Part shown: piece after piece, positions 36,501 to 47,800 of the stretch | Numbering within the stretch: position 1 is the stretch's first letter | Layout: every line of letters begins with the position of its first letter | DNA from: Heliopora coerulea | Lineage: Eukaryota; Cnidaria; Anthozoa; Scleralcyonacea; Helioporidae | Assembly: GCA_030142905.1 (NCBI GenBank) | Contig: JASJOG010000249.1 | Location: forward strand, 248,001-312,000 | Direction: 5' to 3' | Length of the DNA stretch: 64,000 nt | Translations under genes and position numbers: made by a program | The notes under the pieces: generated by a model | The model's database searches: none | Seen by the model: the letters and a program-made list of their open reading frames with translations, nothing else | Told to the model about the DNA's origin: nothing

Positions 36501-38229
36501 TGAAGTGCCAAAGTGAACATGATATGACACAAGTGGTTCATAGTACAGTACCAACAAAGCCAGGTTTCCATGCAATTACAAGTGGCTCACTAGCTATTCT
36601 GATGAACTGTGATCAGACAGGGACATGACTGAACAATGAAACAGTATGTTCTGATCTAAATATTGTTTTTGTATTATTTTTTGGCTTTTGACCACAAGTG
36701 TGTGGCTAACAATGGGAAAAAAAGATAAATAAAAAAGGAAGTGTAGTTATAATGTAAGTATATCCACATATAATTAGATCAGTGCAATTATTACAATTAC
36801 TTAGTGAAAGAGATCCTGGTGAGTACTGTATCTCTTTTTGATGTTAGAGAAACATGAGAGCTTGGATATTTTATGGTAGATGAACGTAGATGAACAGGGC
36901 TCAGAAATCATTTTCTGAGTATCGAGCTTGAAGATCATTCATCTACCACTGTATCTCTTGTGCACATAAAATGGATAAAACAAGCATACTATTTGCAGTT
37001 GACTCAATAGCTCAACTGATAGAACAGCAATCTAGAAACCTGAAAATATGAGTTTGAATCCTACTCATGTCATCTTTTCTAGTTGGCTTTTGCAGTGTTG
37101 GTTAATCATGAATTTTCTGTTCATGTTACCCTGACAATGATCCTGAAATGGAATCAAAACAATGCACATCCTCATGGATAAGCATCAAGTTATCATGAGA
37201 ATACTGGGCATTCATAATGGATAAAATAAGACAATTTATGTAATAGCTCAATTGGTAGAGCAGAAACCCAAAGATACAAGTTCAAATCCTACTCAAGTCA
37301 ACTTTTCTAGTTGACTTTGGCAGTGCAGATTGTGAAATATTCTTTTCTACTTACAGTGTACATGCATTGCTACTTTTTTTGGCAAATTTTTTATCCCATA
37401 ACTGTTCTAGTCTCCTTTCCTAGAAAAAAGCTAATTTCCAGTAAACTTAATGAAAAGTAACAATTACTTGTAATAAGTTATTGTACATGTGATGAAGTTA
37501 CTCATGGCACTGCATCCAATATTGCCCTTAAGAACTGAATTCTGGCTGACTGGTTAACACCAGTTTATGTTTGCTGAAGGAGATTTCAAGTGCTGAACGG
37601 GCTAATAAGATGACAGTCCAAGAATTTTAGCGAACTGGTTCTGCTTCACCGAAGAAACAAAGGCCCTGCTTCCAGACTCAACTTCCACAAGGTTTAATAA
37701 CTTGTTTTAAGCGCATTTGAAACTCACCACTAGCAAGTAATCCATCTTTGTAATACAAAGCAAATACCCTTGCTGTATGTCCAAATAACTTCTTGGTGAT
37801 GAACGTTCGAGGGTTGCGCAGTTTCTTAATTCTCTGCATTGATGTAACAAAGTTCAATTTCCAGTTTGAAAATTCAGTTTCTTGTTCTTTATTTGTGGCA
37901 TGAACTACACCAAGCTCTTCACAAGCGTTCATCCAAGCTTTATTACAGCTTGATATCACTTTGTTCCACTCCTTACTTACTAGACAACAACGACGAAGAG
38001 TTCTATAATCCAACCATTTTATAACGTGAAAACTTACTTCAGGGGGCAGACATTTAAAGAAATCTCGTTTGACTAAAATTTCTAACTTCTCCGAGAGAAG
38101 TTGCAATTGAACAGGTCCAGATAATTTGACGATCTTCGAAATAGTCAGATTCTTTTCCATGTCACTTAAAGACAGAAAATGCTTTCCAAAATTTTCTAGC
38201 CATTCATCAAAACTTTGATTACCCGCCAT
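28389..38229 (-). CDS. FBXW2: F-box/WD repeat protein 2 (SCF ubiquitin ligase adaptor)
   Basis: Six coding exons on the minus strand: 38,229-37,728, 36,303-36,109, 34,741-34,608, 32,884-32,798, 31,619-31,453 and 28,686-28,389. All junctions are GT-AG and phases agree. The sum is 1,383 nt, or 460 residues; human FBXW2 has 454. The start [10 protein letters not shown] has a good context (AAAAATGGCG). Residues 54-100 form the F-box ([23 protein letters not shown]), which binds SKP1. WD repeats run from about residue 148 ([20 protein letters not shown]), with later hallmarks [22 protein letters not shown] and [14 protein letters not shown]. The protein should act as substrate receptor of an SCF E3 ligase in nucleus and cytosol. 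Introns 1-2 are CpG-poor and hold tRNA-type SINEs. The gene shares its promoter region with ELP6. Exons were found by comparison with remembered vertebrate FBXW2; the last acceptor at 28,686 is the least certain. Confidence 0.93.
29174..29440 (-). mobile_element. SINE copy 1 in FBXW2 intron 5
   Basis: Read on the minus strand it has a tRNA-like head (box-A-like TGGTGGTAGTGCACG and box-B-like GGTGCGATTCC) and a body with the complement of AACCGGAGTAGCCGGAGAAA. It lies in the same orientation as the FBXW2 transcript. Related copies occur at 30,838-30,995 and 33,190-33,300. Confidence 0.6.
29912..29955 (+). repeat. Dispersed hairpin repeat copy
   Basis: CTGGTTAACGCCAG (5-bp stem with one G-T pair, 4-nt loop) is followed by GTGATTTTACTCGTC, then AAGGGAGGACGTCTCGGATC. 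The same string of small hairpins recurs at more than fifteen places in the window. Confidence 0.7.
30838..30995 (-). mobile_element. SINE copy 2 in FBXW2 intron 5
   Basis: It contains TAGAGGTCCAGTAAGGGCC, ATCCGGAGTACCAGAAGAAA and GTCAAACTGGACAACA in the same order as the copy at 29,174. The tRNA-like head is not recognisable. Confidence 0.55.
31687..31811. repeat. Hairpin element in FBXW2 intron 4/5 border region
   Basis: Arms ATCTTGAATGATAGATGAA and its complement enclose CTCAGAAATAATTTTCTGAG and the shared SINE-body wording. It lies just upstream (in transcript order) of exon 5, within intron 4, about 70 bp from the acceptor at 31,619. Confidence 0.65.
33190..33300 (-). mobile_element. 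SINE copy 3 in FBXW2 intron 3
   Basis: It shares AAAACCGGAGTACCGGGAG and GTCAAACTGG with the copies at 29,174 and 30,838. A detached piece of the tRNA-like part (TTGTCACAGTGGCAAGTGAC) lies at 33,438-33,475 beyond a hairpin-repeat copy. Confidence 0.55.
33539..33566. repeat. TA dinucleotide repeat
   Basis: About 14 TA units flanked by two copies of AAGGGTATTCA(C/G). A second short TA run lies at 34,050-34,066. Confidence 0.9.
35058..35204. repeat. Hairpin element in FBXW2 intron 2
   Basis: Arms of about 60 bp (GCCATGATACAATTTGTAGAA and AAGAGACT parts, mirrored at the right) surround a short centre with TTTTGTCGAAACTATGC. GTCGAAAC resembles the tail of the PLE-type cores, but the arms are otherwise different. 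Confidence 0.65.
35398..35600 (-). mobile_element. tRNA-derived SINE, copy A
   Basis: On the minus strand a leader with CACATCCTCATGGAT is followed by a tRNA-like part (ATCTCAGCTGGTAGAAC ... AGCTCAAATCC) and a tail AAGTCAACTTTTCTAGTTGACTT-like inverted repeat. All three parts recur in the copies at 36,950 and 37,140. CpG sites of the tRNA boxes have decayed to TG or CA. Confidence 0.7.
36950..37092 (+). mobile_element. tRNA-derived SINE, copy B
   Basis: TCTCTTGTGCACATAAAATG leader, tRNA-like ATAGCTCAACTGATAGAAC with box-B-like GAGTTTGAATCC, then a tail with TTTTCTAGTTGGCTTT. It lies in FBXW2 intron 1, antisense to the gene. Confidence 0.7.
37140..37335 (+). mobile_element. tRNA-derived SINE, copy C
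   Basis: Leader CACATCCTCATGGATAAGC at 37,168, tRNA-like ATAGCTCAATTGGTAGAGC at 37,243, box-B-like AAGTTCAAATCC, and tail GTCAACTTTTCTAGTTGAC, which can fold on itself. It is nearly in tandem with copy B. Confidence 0.7.
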
Positions 38230-38854
38230 TTTTGAAAACTAAATATTGGAGGGCGTGGTTAAAATCCATACCTCAAGGTGAACTTTGTTGTTCTGGAGCC
38301 ACTTCGAAGCGCAAGGGGGGCGTAATAAGGGAGGCTGTGGGTGATATAGCCTCCTATATTTACTGGCGTAGGACTTAAAACGTGGTCCTTATTTAGCTTA
38401 ACTAATGCTGTAAGACAGTTTTATTTTGTCTAAGAAGATAGTCTTTTTATAGAGTTCAATGCCCCAGCACCAAGCATTTTCCGCTGCTAATGTTAAAGTG
38501 AATTGTTTATTCACCTACAATTCAAACAATTTCGAAGTTAAACCTTTTGTAATGCGTATTTCCGTCACCAGAACAGAGAATTTGAGCTAGAATGAGCTGT
38601 GAAATGTAACGTTTCATATAAAAACTTATCACTGTTACTTTGAACCTTACAATAGGAACGCGTCAACGTTCATTTACAAGGATATGCTTGTTCGTTCTGA
38701 TGTATCCGATTAACTCATTGTGTTGAACGAGTGGAAGCACTGATGCACTGATGTGGGAGACCATTTTTACCAGAGCACACATGGCAGGTAAAATTCCCAG
38801 TTACAGCTGCCAATCGCCCAACTACTGACAACAAAAGCGCAGTGAATGGTCAAA
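38230..38854. promoter_or_regulatory. Bidirectional FBXW2-ELP6 promoter region
   Basis: The 625 bp between the divergent start codons (38,229 minus, 38,855 plus) must hold both transcription starts. It keeps CpG sites while introns on both sides have almost none, as expected for an unmethylated promoter. No TATA box is evident. No transcript evidence is available, so exact start sites are unknown. Confidence 0.75.
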
Positions 38855-41800
38855 ATGTTTATTGGCCTCAATACTCTTTTGAACATTAACCATGAAAATC
38901 CACCAAAGGTTAGCACACCTTTCTACATTAAACTCCATTGAAGGATTGCATTCCTTTTTTCTTTACATCAAATGAACTGAATAATAAAACGCAAGCGTAC
39001 ACTGTATGTAACTTGATACATTACTAATCAACGATTAATAGATACCGTAAGTTACTGTAAGATTATAGATGTACATCGTAATCATGAAAATATGCCAAAG
39101 TTCCAATGCTATTGTTACCTGGCTAATAGTCAATAACTTAATGATTAATAAGATACATGAAGTTTATGATACCTTTACTACAGTTAGACCTACCTCAGAC
39201 TGAACTGATAGTTATTTTAACCCTCTCTTTGCCACAATTAGATATACATGTCAATTGAACAGTTTACAGATGAAAAGACTTAATAGTCCCATGGGCAAAC
39301 AAAGGGTTAAAGATGGAAATCCCCATAAGTTAAAACTGTACCAATTACAGTACAGTATCTGAATTTAAAAATACATGTGTTAAAAAATTCCTGCCAAACA
39401 CCCTTTGTTCAATAAGTGAAATTGTCTAGTTTCAGCCAGAGTAAATTATGAATGAAATAATCAGAAAGGTCTGAGTAATGCCGAAATGTAAAGAGTAGTT
39501 TTATTTAATGTAAAGAGTTGATTATTTCACTTTGATTTCAACAGTGCCTAAAGAAAACTACTCTTTACATTTCGGCATTACTTAGACCTTTCTGATTATT
39601 TCACTTTGATTTTAACAGTGCTTAAAGAAAACTACTCTTTACATTTCGGCATTACTTAGACCTTTCTGATTATTTCACTTCAATTTTAACAGTGCTTAAA
39701 GAAAACTACTCTTTACATTTCGGCATTACTTAGACCTTTCTGATTATTTCACTTCGATTTCAACAGCGCCTTCACAGTAATCAACTTTTATTTCATGGTT
39801 TAAATTATGAATGGCTGTCTAGGTTAGCCATAATGGGTTAATTGTTAAAAATATAGAGGGGCAAGGAATTATGATGGGCTCTACAGGCAATGAAAGGGTA
39901 AACCCTTTGGTTGTTTTCATTCTGGCAACAGCCTGATGGTTGTATTTGGCTCAGGAGAAACCTGTGGAGTGTAAGAGATGACATTGAGTAATATTATGTT
40001 TAATTCTTTTCAGTCCATACCCAACTTTTAATTTTACTCTGGCTAATGCCAGATAATTGTACTTGTTAAGGGGAAAGGGTTAACTGCATGCCAACTTAGT
40101 GAACTCATTGAGGGGCAAAGGTGCACTTCAGAATTTTACTCTGGCTAACACTGGACTATTATTTTTATTTAGCAGTGTAAGATGTCTGCCTCTTAATTGG
40201 TTTATGTTTATGGTACAGTTGGTAAACCTCTAATTGCTTATAATAATGTGTATTTCTTTCTAGGGGAAATTTTTCTTGATCTCTGAAGCACACAATGATG
40301 GGAGTTTTCTAATCCATCACTTTCTAAGTCTTTACCTTAAAGGTAGGCAAGAATTTGAGAGGAAAAAACTTTAGCTTGGAGTACTTGTAAATTGTTATAT
40401 ACTGCATTGTAGAAAGCAGGAGTTAATACCAAAGCCTTGAGATTAAGGGTTTGAATTATCATAATAGTAGTACTGGTATTCTTTAAAAACATTGGTTTGG
40501 AGTGATATTGTCTCACATTTCCATGCTCTACTGGAATAACTTGAATAGTAATAATAATCAGAATGAACATCTACAGTAACTGTGTGACATGTTTGTGGAA
40601 GTTAATTGTCCAGGTTAGTGTAGTCTTGAGAAAAACTGTTGGTGGAAGTGACTGACGTTTCAACAGCCTAAGCGGCGGTCATCTTCAGAGTCAAAAGGAG
40701 AGTAAATGTCAGGTTCGCCTGTATTTGTATCTGATTCGTGCGTTATAAGTGGGCGGTCGTATGAGTCATGGAGATGTGATAGTTTGAAAAGCAGTGGTTG
40801 TGGTTGTGTAGGCGTTAATTATCAGTTTGTCGAAGTGTTAAGTCTATTGGTTGTTCGCACATTTCAATTTGTGGATTAGTCGTTTGTAATGTCCCGGTAA
40901 TTGTTGTGATCGGTTTAATGGTTTTTGTTCTAAGTTCGTATACTAGCTTTCTAGTGTGAGTCGCTGTTTGTAGTTGGTGCTGTAAGTAATGCATTTTGCC
41001 GATTCCCAGTCAATGCTGTGTTTGGTTTGTCGGTGGTGTTCGGCAATGTGGTTGGTTTTGTCTCCGTTTTTTGTCGCTCCTTTGTGTTCTGTGAGTCGTA
41101 TATTTAAGTTTCTGCTAGTCTCACCTATATGAGTGGCTTGGCAGTCGGAGCAATTAATTTTGTAAATTGCACCTTGTCTTTCGTTTGGTTGTTCTCTGTC
41201 CTTAACGTTAGTCAGTACATGTCGAAAAGTTGTGATCGTGTGTTGTATGGTCGTAAGATACGCGAGATAACCTCAGACGTACCTTTTATGTAGGGTATCG
41301 TTGCTGTAGTTGTTGTCGGACTGTTGTTTTCGTCGCGTTCATTGTCTTTGTAAGTGTTAAGTTTGATGAAGTCAAAGTTATAGTTGTTTTTGTGGAAAAC
41401 GCATTGGAAGGAGTCATTTTCTTGGCATAGAGCGTCGGGTGAGTCACAAATGAGTTGTGCGCGTCACAAATGAGTTGTGTGCGTCTCGTCAATGTTTTGA
41501 TGGTGGTAGCTTTGTGAGTAACTGTGTCTTTATGGGACCTACTATACACCAGTTTAAGTGCAGATGGAGTATAATTATACTGTATATTGCACTGTCTATT
41601 CTTGTTACATGTAAATATGGAGAATGCATGGCTTGATAGCCTTCCTTGAAGAGTTAAATCACTAGGTATAAGTCGAAGTAAAATAAGTCTGGCTTCCATC
41701 TGGAAGCACTAGAGTTGCATATTTTGCTACTGGTCTGTGTTGAGTCTTGAAGTCTAAGATTCTGACTCTCAAAAAGTGCTATTCATAACATAATTATATT

Positions 41801-44800
41801 CATCATTTAAAATAGGAAAAGGTTTTCTAGATAAGGATGGGGTTATAAAATAAAAAGTATTTTTAGGCCAAAATAGGAAGAGTTGTCACATGAAGTCCGG
41901 AAGAATGTATCCAATGCAGATTTAATCTCCGTTTACACTGTTAACATTTTGGGAACGGCAGGGCTAAAATTTTGGCATGGGTGCTGCTATTTTTGGGCAT
42001 GGCATGGATGATTTTCACATTGTAAATGGTGAAGACTTCTTAAAATTTGTACCCATGCCCAAAAACTTAGCCGTGCCGAGTGCTTCCGTATATGTAGGTC
42101 TCAGCATGGCTAAATGCCGTGCCCAAAATATTACAGTGTAAACGGGGTTCAAGACCCATGTCAAAATTCTTGGTGGGGTGCAAGCAAGTTCAATTCTGAC
42201 AAATCTAGCGATCTTGATGGAGACAAAGCTCATTGATGATCAAGCTGAATGACATCAGCAAGACAAACTGAACGAGATTTGAGGGAGAACTCAGCGCGAC
42301 ATTCGTCATGCTGTTACCGTACCGTGACTGGTTTCTGGCCATATTTTGGCAGGGCATTTGTATGAGAAGGCACAATAAATTACACATAAATTGATTAGGT
42401 AGAAATGTAAAAAAAAACCTGGTGTATTAAAATCGAAACTTTTCGGCCTAATAAAGATGGAATGATTTAAAAGCATAAAAAAAGAAATTAACAAATCACA
42501 TGACACCAAGTAACACTGAGCTTGTAAAAAATTAATTTATCCAATACACAAATGGCAACATACACTCTTCGTCATTGACTCCTTGAACTAGAATATAAAA
42601 TGAAAATGCCAATCCGCCGACCAGATCATGTGCTGGATGTATGTTATTATACTGTATGATTAGCATTAATAGAAAAATGAATGTCTCTTTAGTTTGACAG
42701 AAAAAGCGCCTATTCGTTGTAACATTCACTTATTTCAGAAGAGATCCTGAAATATTTTTGTTTCAATCCTTCCGTGTGGAACAACAGTGAGATTGCAGTA
42801 ACAGAACTGTTTCGTACAGGTCATCAGTCCTGATTTTCGGGAATTTGCTGTATGATTGTATAGACAGCTGTTACACTGAAGGGCTGATTACACGAGACTG
42901 GTACGAAGTCAGACCGACACGACTTGAGATTGCTCCCCAAGCTAATCCCCGCTTTAGGCTATATGAGACCTGTTCGAAAAATAAGCTCAGAACGGTCTCT
43001 CTCTTTTTGGGTGCTAGACCGACACGAATGAGTTCAGACCGGTTCGAACTCGGATCGGTACGAAATTTTGTTCATGAAAGCGCGGTATCTCTCCAGACCA
43101 ACCATTGGTGTGGCAAAGAATAAGGAAAGCATCGTTGCTGGGGACGAAAACTTGGAATACGCCAAGAAATGTTTGAAAGAATACGGCATTAGTTTCGTTC
43201 CGTCCTCATGTAAACACTTCAGACAATTTTTTTGTCATGGCTGTTATTCCAGCTCTGTCATTCCGCCACTCATCATTCCTGAGGAAAACACATAAGAAAG
43301 TGCTGTAAATCGGATAAAGAATCGTCCCGTGTTGTGCTGGGCTTTGATATTTTTGTTAAGAATTTTGATTTTCTAATTTCTATGCTAAAATTTTCCGAAA
43401 CTTCCAAATTGTTGGTAAACGTGACCATTTAAATGTATTCACTCACTCATATTGCATCTATTACTTGTCAACGTTCGTTTAGGAAACTTATAATTCATCT
43501 ATTTTCGTTAAACCGTGCTCGCCACTCAGTCGATTGTGTCAAAGGGCGATGGTACAGTCACGCATAAACAACGCATGGGAACAGGTCTTGGGACTACCCA
43601 ACCGAGAACCATTTTTAAAACTTTCATCGGCGGTCTACTTTGATGAGCGTATGAGCAAATGTGAAAGGAGAGCTACAATCATTTGTTGCTGAAGACTCTG
43701 GGTTATCTGGAATAACTTTGGCAGATTACTGGAAGGTTTACGTAGCTTTAAGCACTTTGACGTCAGTGGCGGATCTAGAGGGTGTGCAAAAAGCTCGTGT
43801 CTCCCCTTACTTCTGGCCCAGAGTGTATTCCATTGGGGTCACGCCGAATATCTTCGGCTTGCGTTTTATAATTGTTCAGCGTACTAGCGCACGATCGTTC
43901 TATCGTTGACGTACAATCGCATTACAGAGGAAGTTGTTGGCTTAAGACTAAGTACTGGCGTATGCCGCACGGTTAACCATTCACTGTCATAGCTTTCGTC
44001 AAGTCATAGCTTTCGTCTAGTCGTCCCTCGTAAACGTCAATTTCGCATAATTTTTTACCTTCATTTAATTGGTGGTAGATTTTAATCGAGTCAGCTGTTT
44101 CGACAAATGGTGGACGTGTTCCTTTTTTTTTGTCTGTCAACGGGAATAAGGCTGGGTAAACTCGGTAAAATCTGCACAAGCTCGTAAGTGGTAGTCATAT
44201 ACCATAAATGTGAATAAAGGATTATTGATTATACACTTCCATACGCCAAATGTTCTCATTTGTCTTCGCGACAATCGAGAAAATTACATACGATTACGTT
44301 ATGTATTAACGTTACTATGATGAGTCAGCAAGCCACGCTAGTCACTGCATGCCGAAACATGTTGAGGTGGCGGCGTGCTTACGACAGATCTCTTGCGTAC
44401 AAGCGCACACTTACAGCTCCCTTGGCGTGGCGAGCAGAAATTATCAATATATCTTCGACGTGAAGTTCACATGGAATGCACCCTGGCTTCTGGTAGAATG
44501 ATCACTACATAGAAGTACACTGTACATTCAGAAAATGTACACTATACTTCAGTATATTTTACATTTTCATTTAGTACTAACTTACTTTTATATTTCACAT
44601 TATAATTTATGTAGCACAACTTGTGAACGCAGCGCACTGCTAATTTTGTCGTGTATTAACGTAATTATTTTGTCAGAAATCATCTACAGCTGTCTACCGA
44701 TGGTTTTTTTGCCATTGCTTTTTTGCGCTGATCACGTAGACTTTTCACTGCCGCGTGAATCAACTGTCTGCCGCTGTTTCCGCCCCCACCCTTTTTCTAA

Positions 44801-47800
44801 CGCTGATTACGTAGACTCTTCACTGCCATGTGAATCAATTGCCTGTCGTTGTTTGTTTCTTTTTTCCTTTTACCTACGCTAATCACGTAAATACTTCACT
44901 GCCACGAGAATCACGTTATTTCTTGTCATCGAAACACCAAGAGGGAAAAGCTCTTCATCGAAAAAATTCATGAGATCTGGCTGTCTTCTCTCTGATAAAT
45001 TTTAGAGAAATCGATTCGAGCTCGATTTATTGGCGCACACAGTATATTCCTTTTTCGTGCAATCTGCACCATGCAATAAAGGTGGCCATTTTTTGATGAG
45101 CGGAGCCTGATACCAGTTTCTGCGTAGCAAGTGGAGCATAGGCATCACATAAAGACAAACTTACAAAACTAACGAAGTAATCCCATCAGTGTTACCAGAT
45201 GCCCAATGTCGAATAAGGCTAATTCGACCACAAAAATTGCCAACATTTTTTAGCATCGTTAAGTTATGAATATCCACCAAAGATTTGTGCGTCCTACATA
45301 ATGGCGACAGCCCGTCACATCATCAAGTGATGTCGAAGCTCCATCACGTGATATCGAAGCCCATCATCAATATAAAGCTGATCACGTACGAAAGTTATGG
45401 CATTCCGAACAAGGAATTGCACGATTGCTCGATTGCAGACGAGGACGTGAACTCGAAAGGGTTCGTGACATGAACATGGAGCAGTTAACAGACTACCGTA
45501 CGGCATGTGAACCTAAGACATACTTGGACACGTACTGCAAGACCTACAAAGGAAACGAGGAAGAGGAAGGCTTTCAAGAGTTTTTCCTGAAAGCGTGTCA
45601 CAAATTTTGGGCGAAGTTTCAGCCACGATCATCGATGGTCACAGATCCCGCTGACAACATACGGTTCCTGGATTGCACAGCAGGTCCTGTTATATCAAAT
45701 CTCATAAGTGCTTCCTCGAAGGTAGACCACATCGTGTTTGCCGAATGCGTGAAAGCGAACAGAGCAGCTTTGATATCGTGGGTAGCTGGACATCCAGAGG
45801 CGCACGACTGGTCGTCCTTCATAAACTTTGTTGTGAGGGATCTAGAAGGAGCCAGCGATGTTGAAGCGGTTAAAAATCGGGAAGAGGAGCTCAAGCGAAA
45901 AATAAAGTCTGTTGTTCCTTGTGACGTTACAAGAACGCCGATTGTAGATCTCGAATCCGTTGATGTTGGCAAGCCATTTGACTTCGTTTCAACTGGTTTG
46001 TACTTGGAGGCTTGTGTCACCTCCGAACGACAGTACAAAAGCTGTTTGGCAAAAATTTGCAAGTTTCTGAAACCAAATGGATATTTCTTTACGTACGGCG
46101 TGTTGGAGCAGACGTACTTCACTCTTGGCAAGAAAAAAATCTCTACCTTTCCTCTGACGCCCACTATGGTCCAAGAAGGAATGAAAGAGGGAGAAATCGA
46201 AGATGTAAACTTCGAAATGACGGAGACGAATTACCAAGGGATCTCGAACTCCCGTTCCATTTTTGCTGCGAACGGAAAAAAGTCTGGAAAAGCGGAATTG
46301 ATTTGAACAGTTTAGTCAGGAAGCGATGTTCATTTAATTTACCAAGATAAACATTAGGGTGGTAAACACGAGAGAAAATATGCCAAGGTTTGCACAAACT
46401 GCGCCCAAAATAAGCTGCGAGGTTTCACACGAACGTCTCCTCAGCAAAGTTGTTTTCGAAACTTCAAGATTCGTTGCAATAATTTAAATTCCGAAAATAC
46501 TCATATAAATGCACTATTCGCCGCTTATTTAACCTGTGGCTTATTTTCTTCTGTATAAGCAGCCCTATTGCGATACCAATCAATACATATTTTCTAAGTT
46601 GTCATTGCCAATATTTCGAAACCATTTTCATTAAATGCTGTTTAATACAAGTGGCCTTTACCAGAGTTTATATATCCGTAACGCATAATTATGCATAAAT
46701 ACCGTATTTGATGGAATAAGCACCCCGGGCGCTTATTTCAAATTTCGTGTTCAAGGGGGGCGCTTATTAATAAAATTAGTAGGACTCAGAGTTTGTTTTC
46801 TATGATGTAGCTTTTATTAAAAAAAAAAACAAAAACATGACGTTCAAGGTAGTTCATTCCACATCTACATCGTCGTCTGGAGAGTGGTCTCGTCGTCCCT
46901 GGAAGTTTTGCGGCATTTACTTAAAGCGCCGAAATGGGACGAGTATTCAAAGAAGAGTTGTAGCGTGAACAAGCGCTTTGCAAGCACATGGACATATCAA
47001 TTACGGACTGTGAATTGCAAGGAAAGAAACTGATTCACCTTTTTAACCCCAATTACTAACCAGCTGTGACTTTAAACATATGTAATGGAAATAAACCTGG
47101 AGCAGCCATGCCTTTAAATTCTTACTGTTTTTAGCGGGAAGGAGATGGCGCTTATTCGAGGAGAGGCGTTTATTTCAAATTTCGTGTTCAAGGGGGGCGC
47201 TAATTCGTGAACGCATCAGGTGGGAAACCCTCTAAGACGGATCATGTTTCAGAGTAAAAGTGCGCAAAATTTTATCCGATCTATTGTCAGCAATGCTTTC
47301 GCTCGTGTGTACGGCAGGTGAAATCTCTTCTGAACGTATCGGGTAAGTAATGATGTAATGAATGAAGAGAGAACTATCTCAGCGTCAAATCATCTTCGCG
47401 ATCAGCGAATTTAGAAATAAAGAAAATGACGTCTGTGAAAGGACGAAACCTAAGTGATCACGCAGAGGTAGGGTAACTCTTACTAGTAAAGTTGCCCTTC
47501 TTAGATAGTCACCCTTCCTCCATTACAAGTTTATTTTGTTTGAATTCAAGGTCAATTTGTACTAGAAAAAAAGGTATCAGTATTCAATCAACTGTGAATA
47601 GTACTCCTACATGGAAGTATACACCATATACCGTATTTGATCGTACCACTGGCTTAAGTAAACAGAAAGATAGCCCAACCCTCAGGGTCACCCTAGCACG
47701 CATGTAAATGAAACGCAGGAAGACAATTGACCGGGGTGACACTTCTAGAAAGGTAACCCTACCTCCATGTAAACAGCTCCTGAATGATTACCCTGGACAT

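Noticed and set aside
38694..38787. Alternative ELP6 first exons starting at 38,699 (MYPINSLC) or ending at the donor after 38,787
   Set aside because: The first meets a stop after eight codons and the second has no in-frame ATG. The exon at 38,855-38,908 fits in phase and similarity.
42845..43123. 92-codon plus frame
   Set aside because: The sequence is made of repeated GACCGACACGA and GGTTCGAAC words and looks like part of a dispersed element.
43661..43790. Frame with GITLADYWKVYVALS, faintly like a GST C-terminal domain of translation factors
   Set aside because: Only about 20 residues resemble the fold, flanking frames are broken, and a MITE-like GTGGCGGATC sequence follows. It could be a worn retrocopy, but evidence is too thin.
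43973..44179. Minus frame with protein-like composition (KIYHQLNEGKKLCEIDV)
   Set aside because: No family recognised, no splice context, only 68 codons.
45619..46164. 181-codon frame antisense to the methyltransferase
   Set aside because: It is a shadow of the conserved plus-strand gene and has no similarity of its own.
47243..47318. Short ATG frame (MFQSKSAQNFIRS) ending at CAG/GTGAAA
   Set aside because: No partner exon and no recognised protein. It is not needed for ELP6, whose exons already join in phase.
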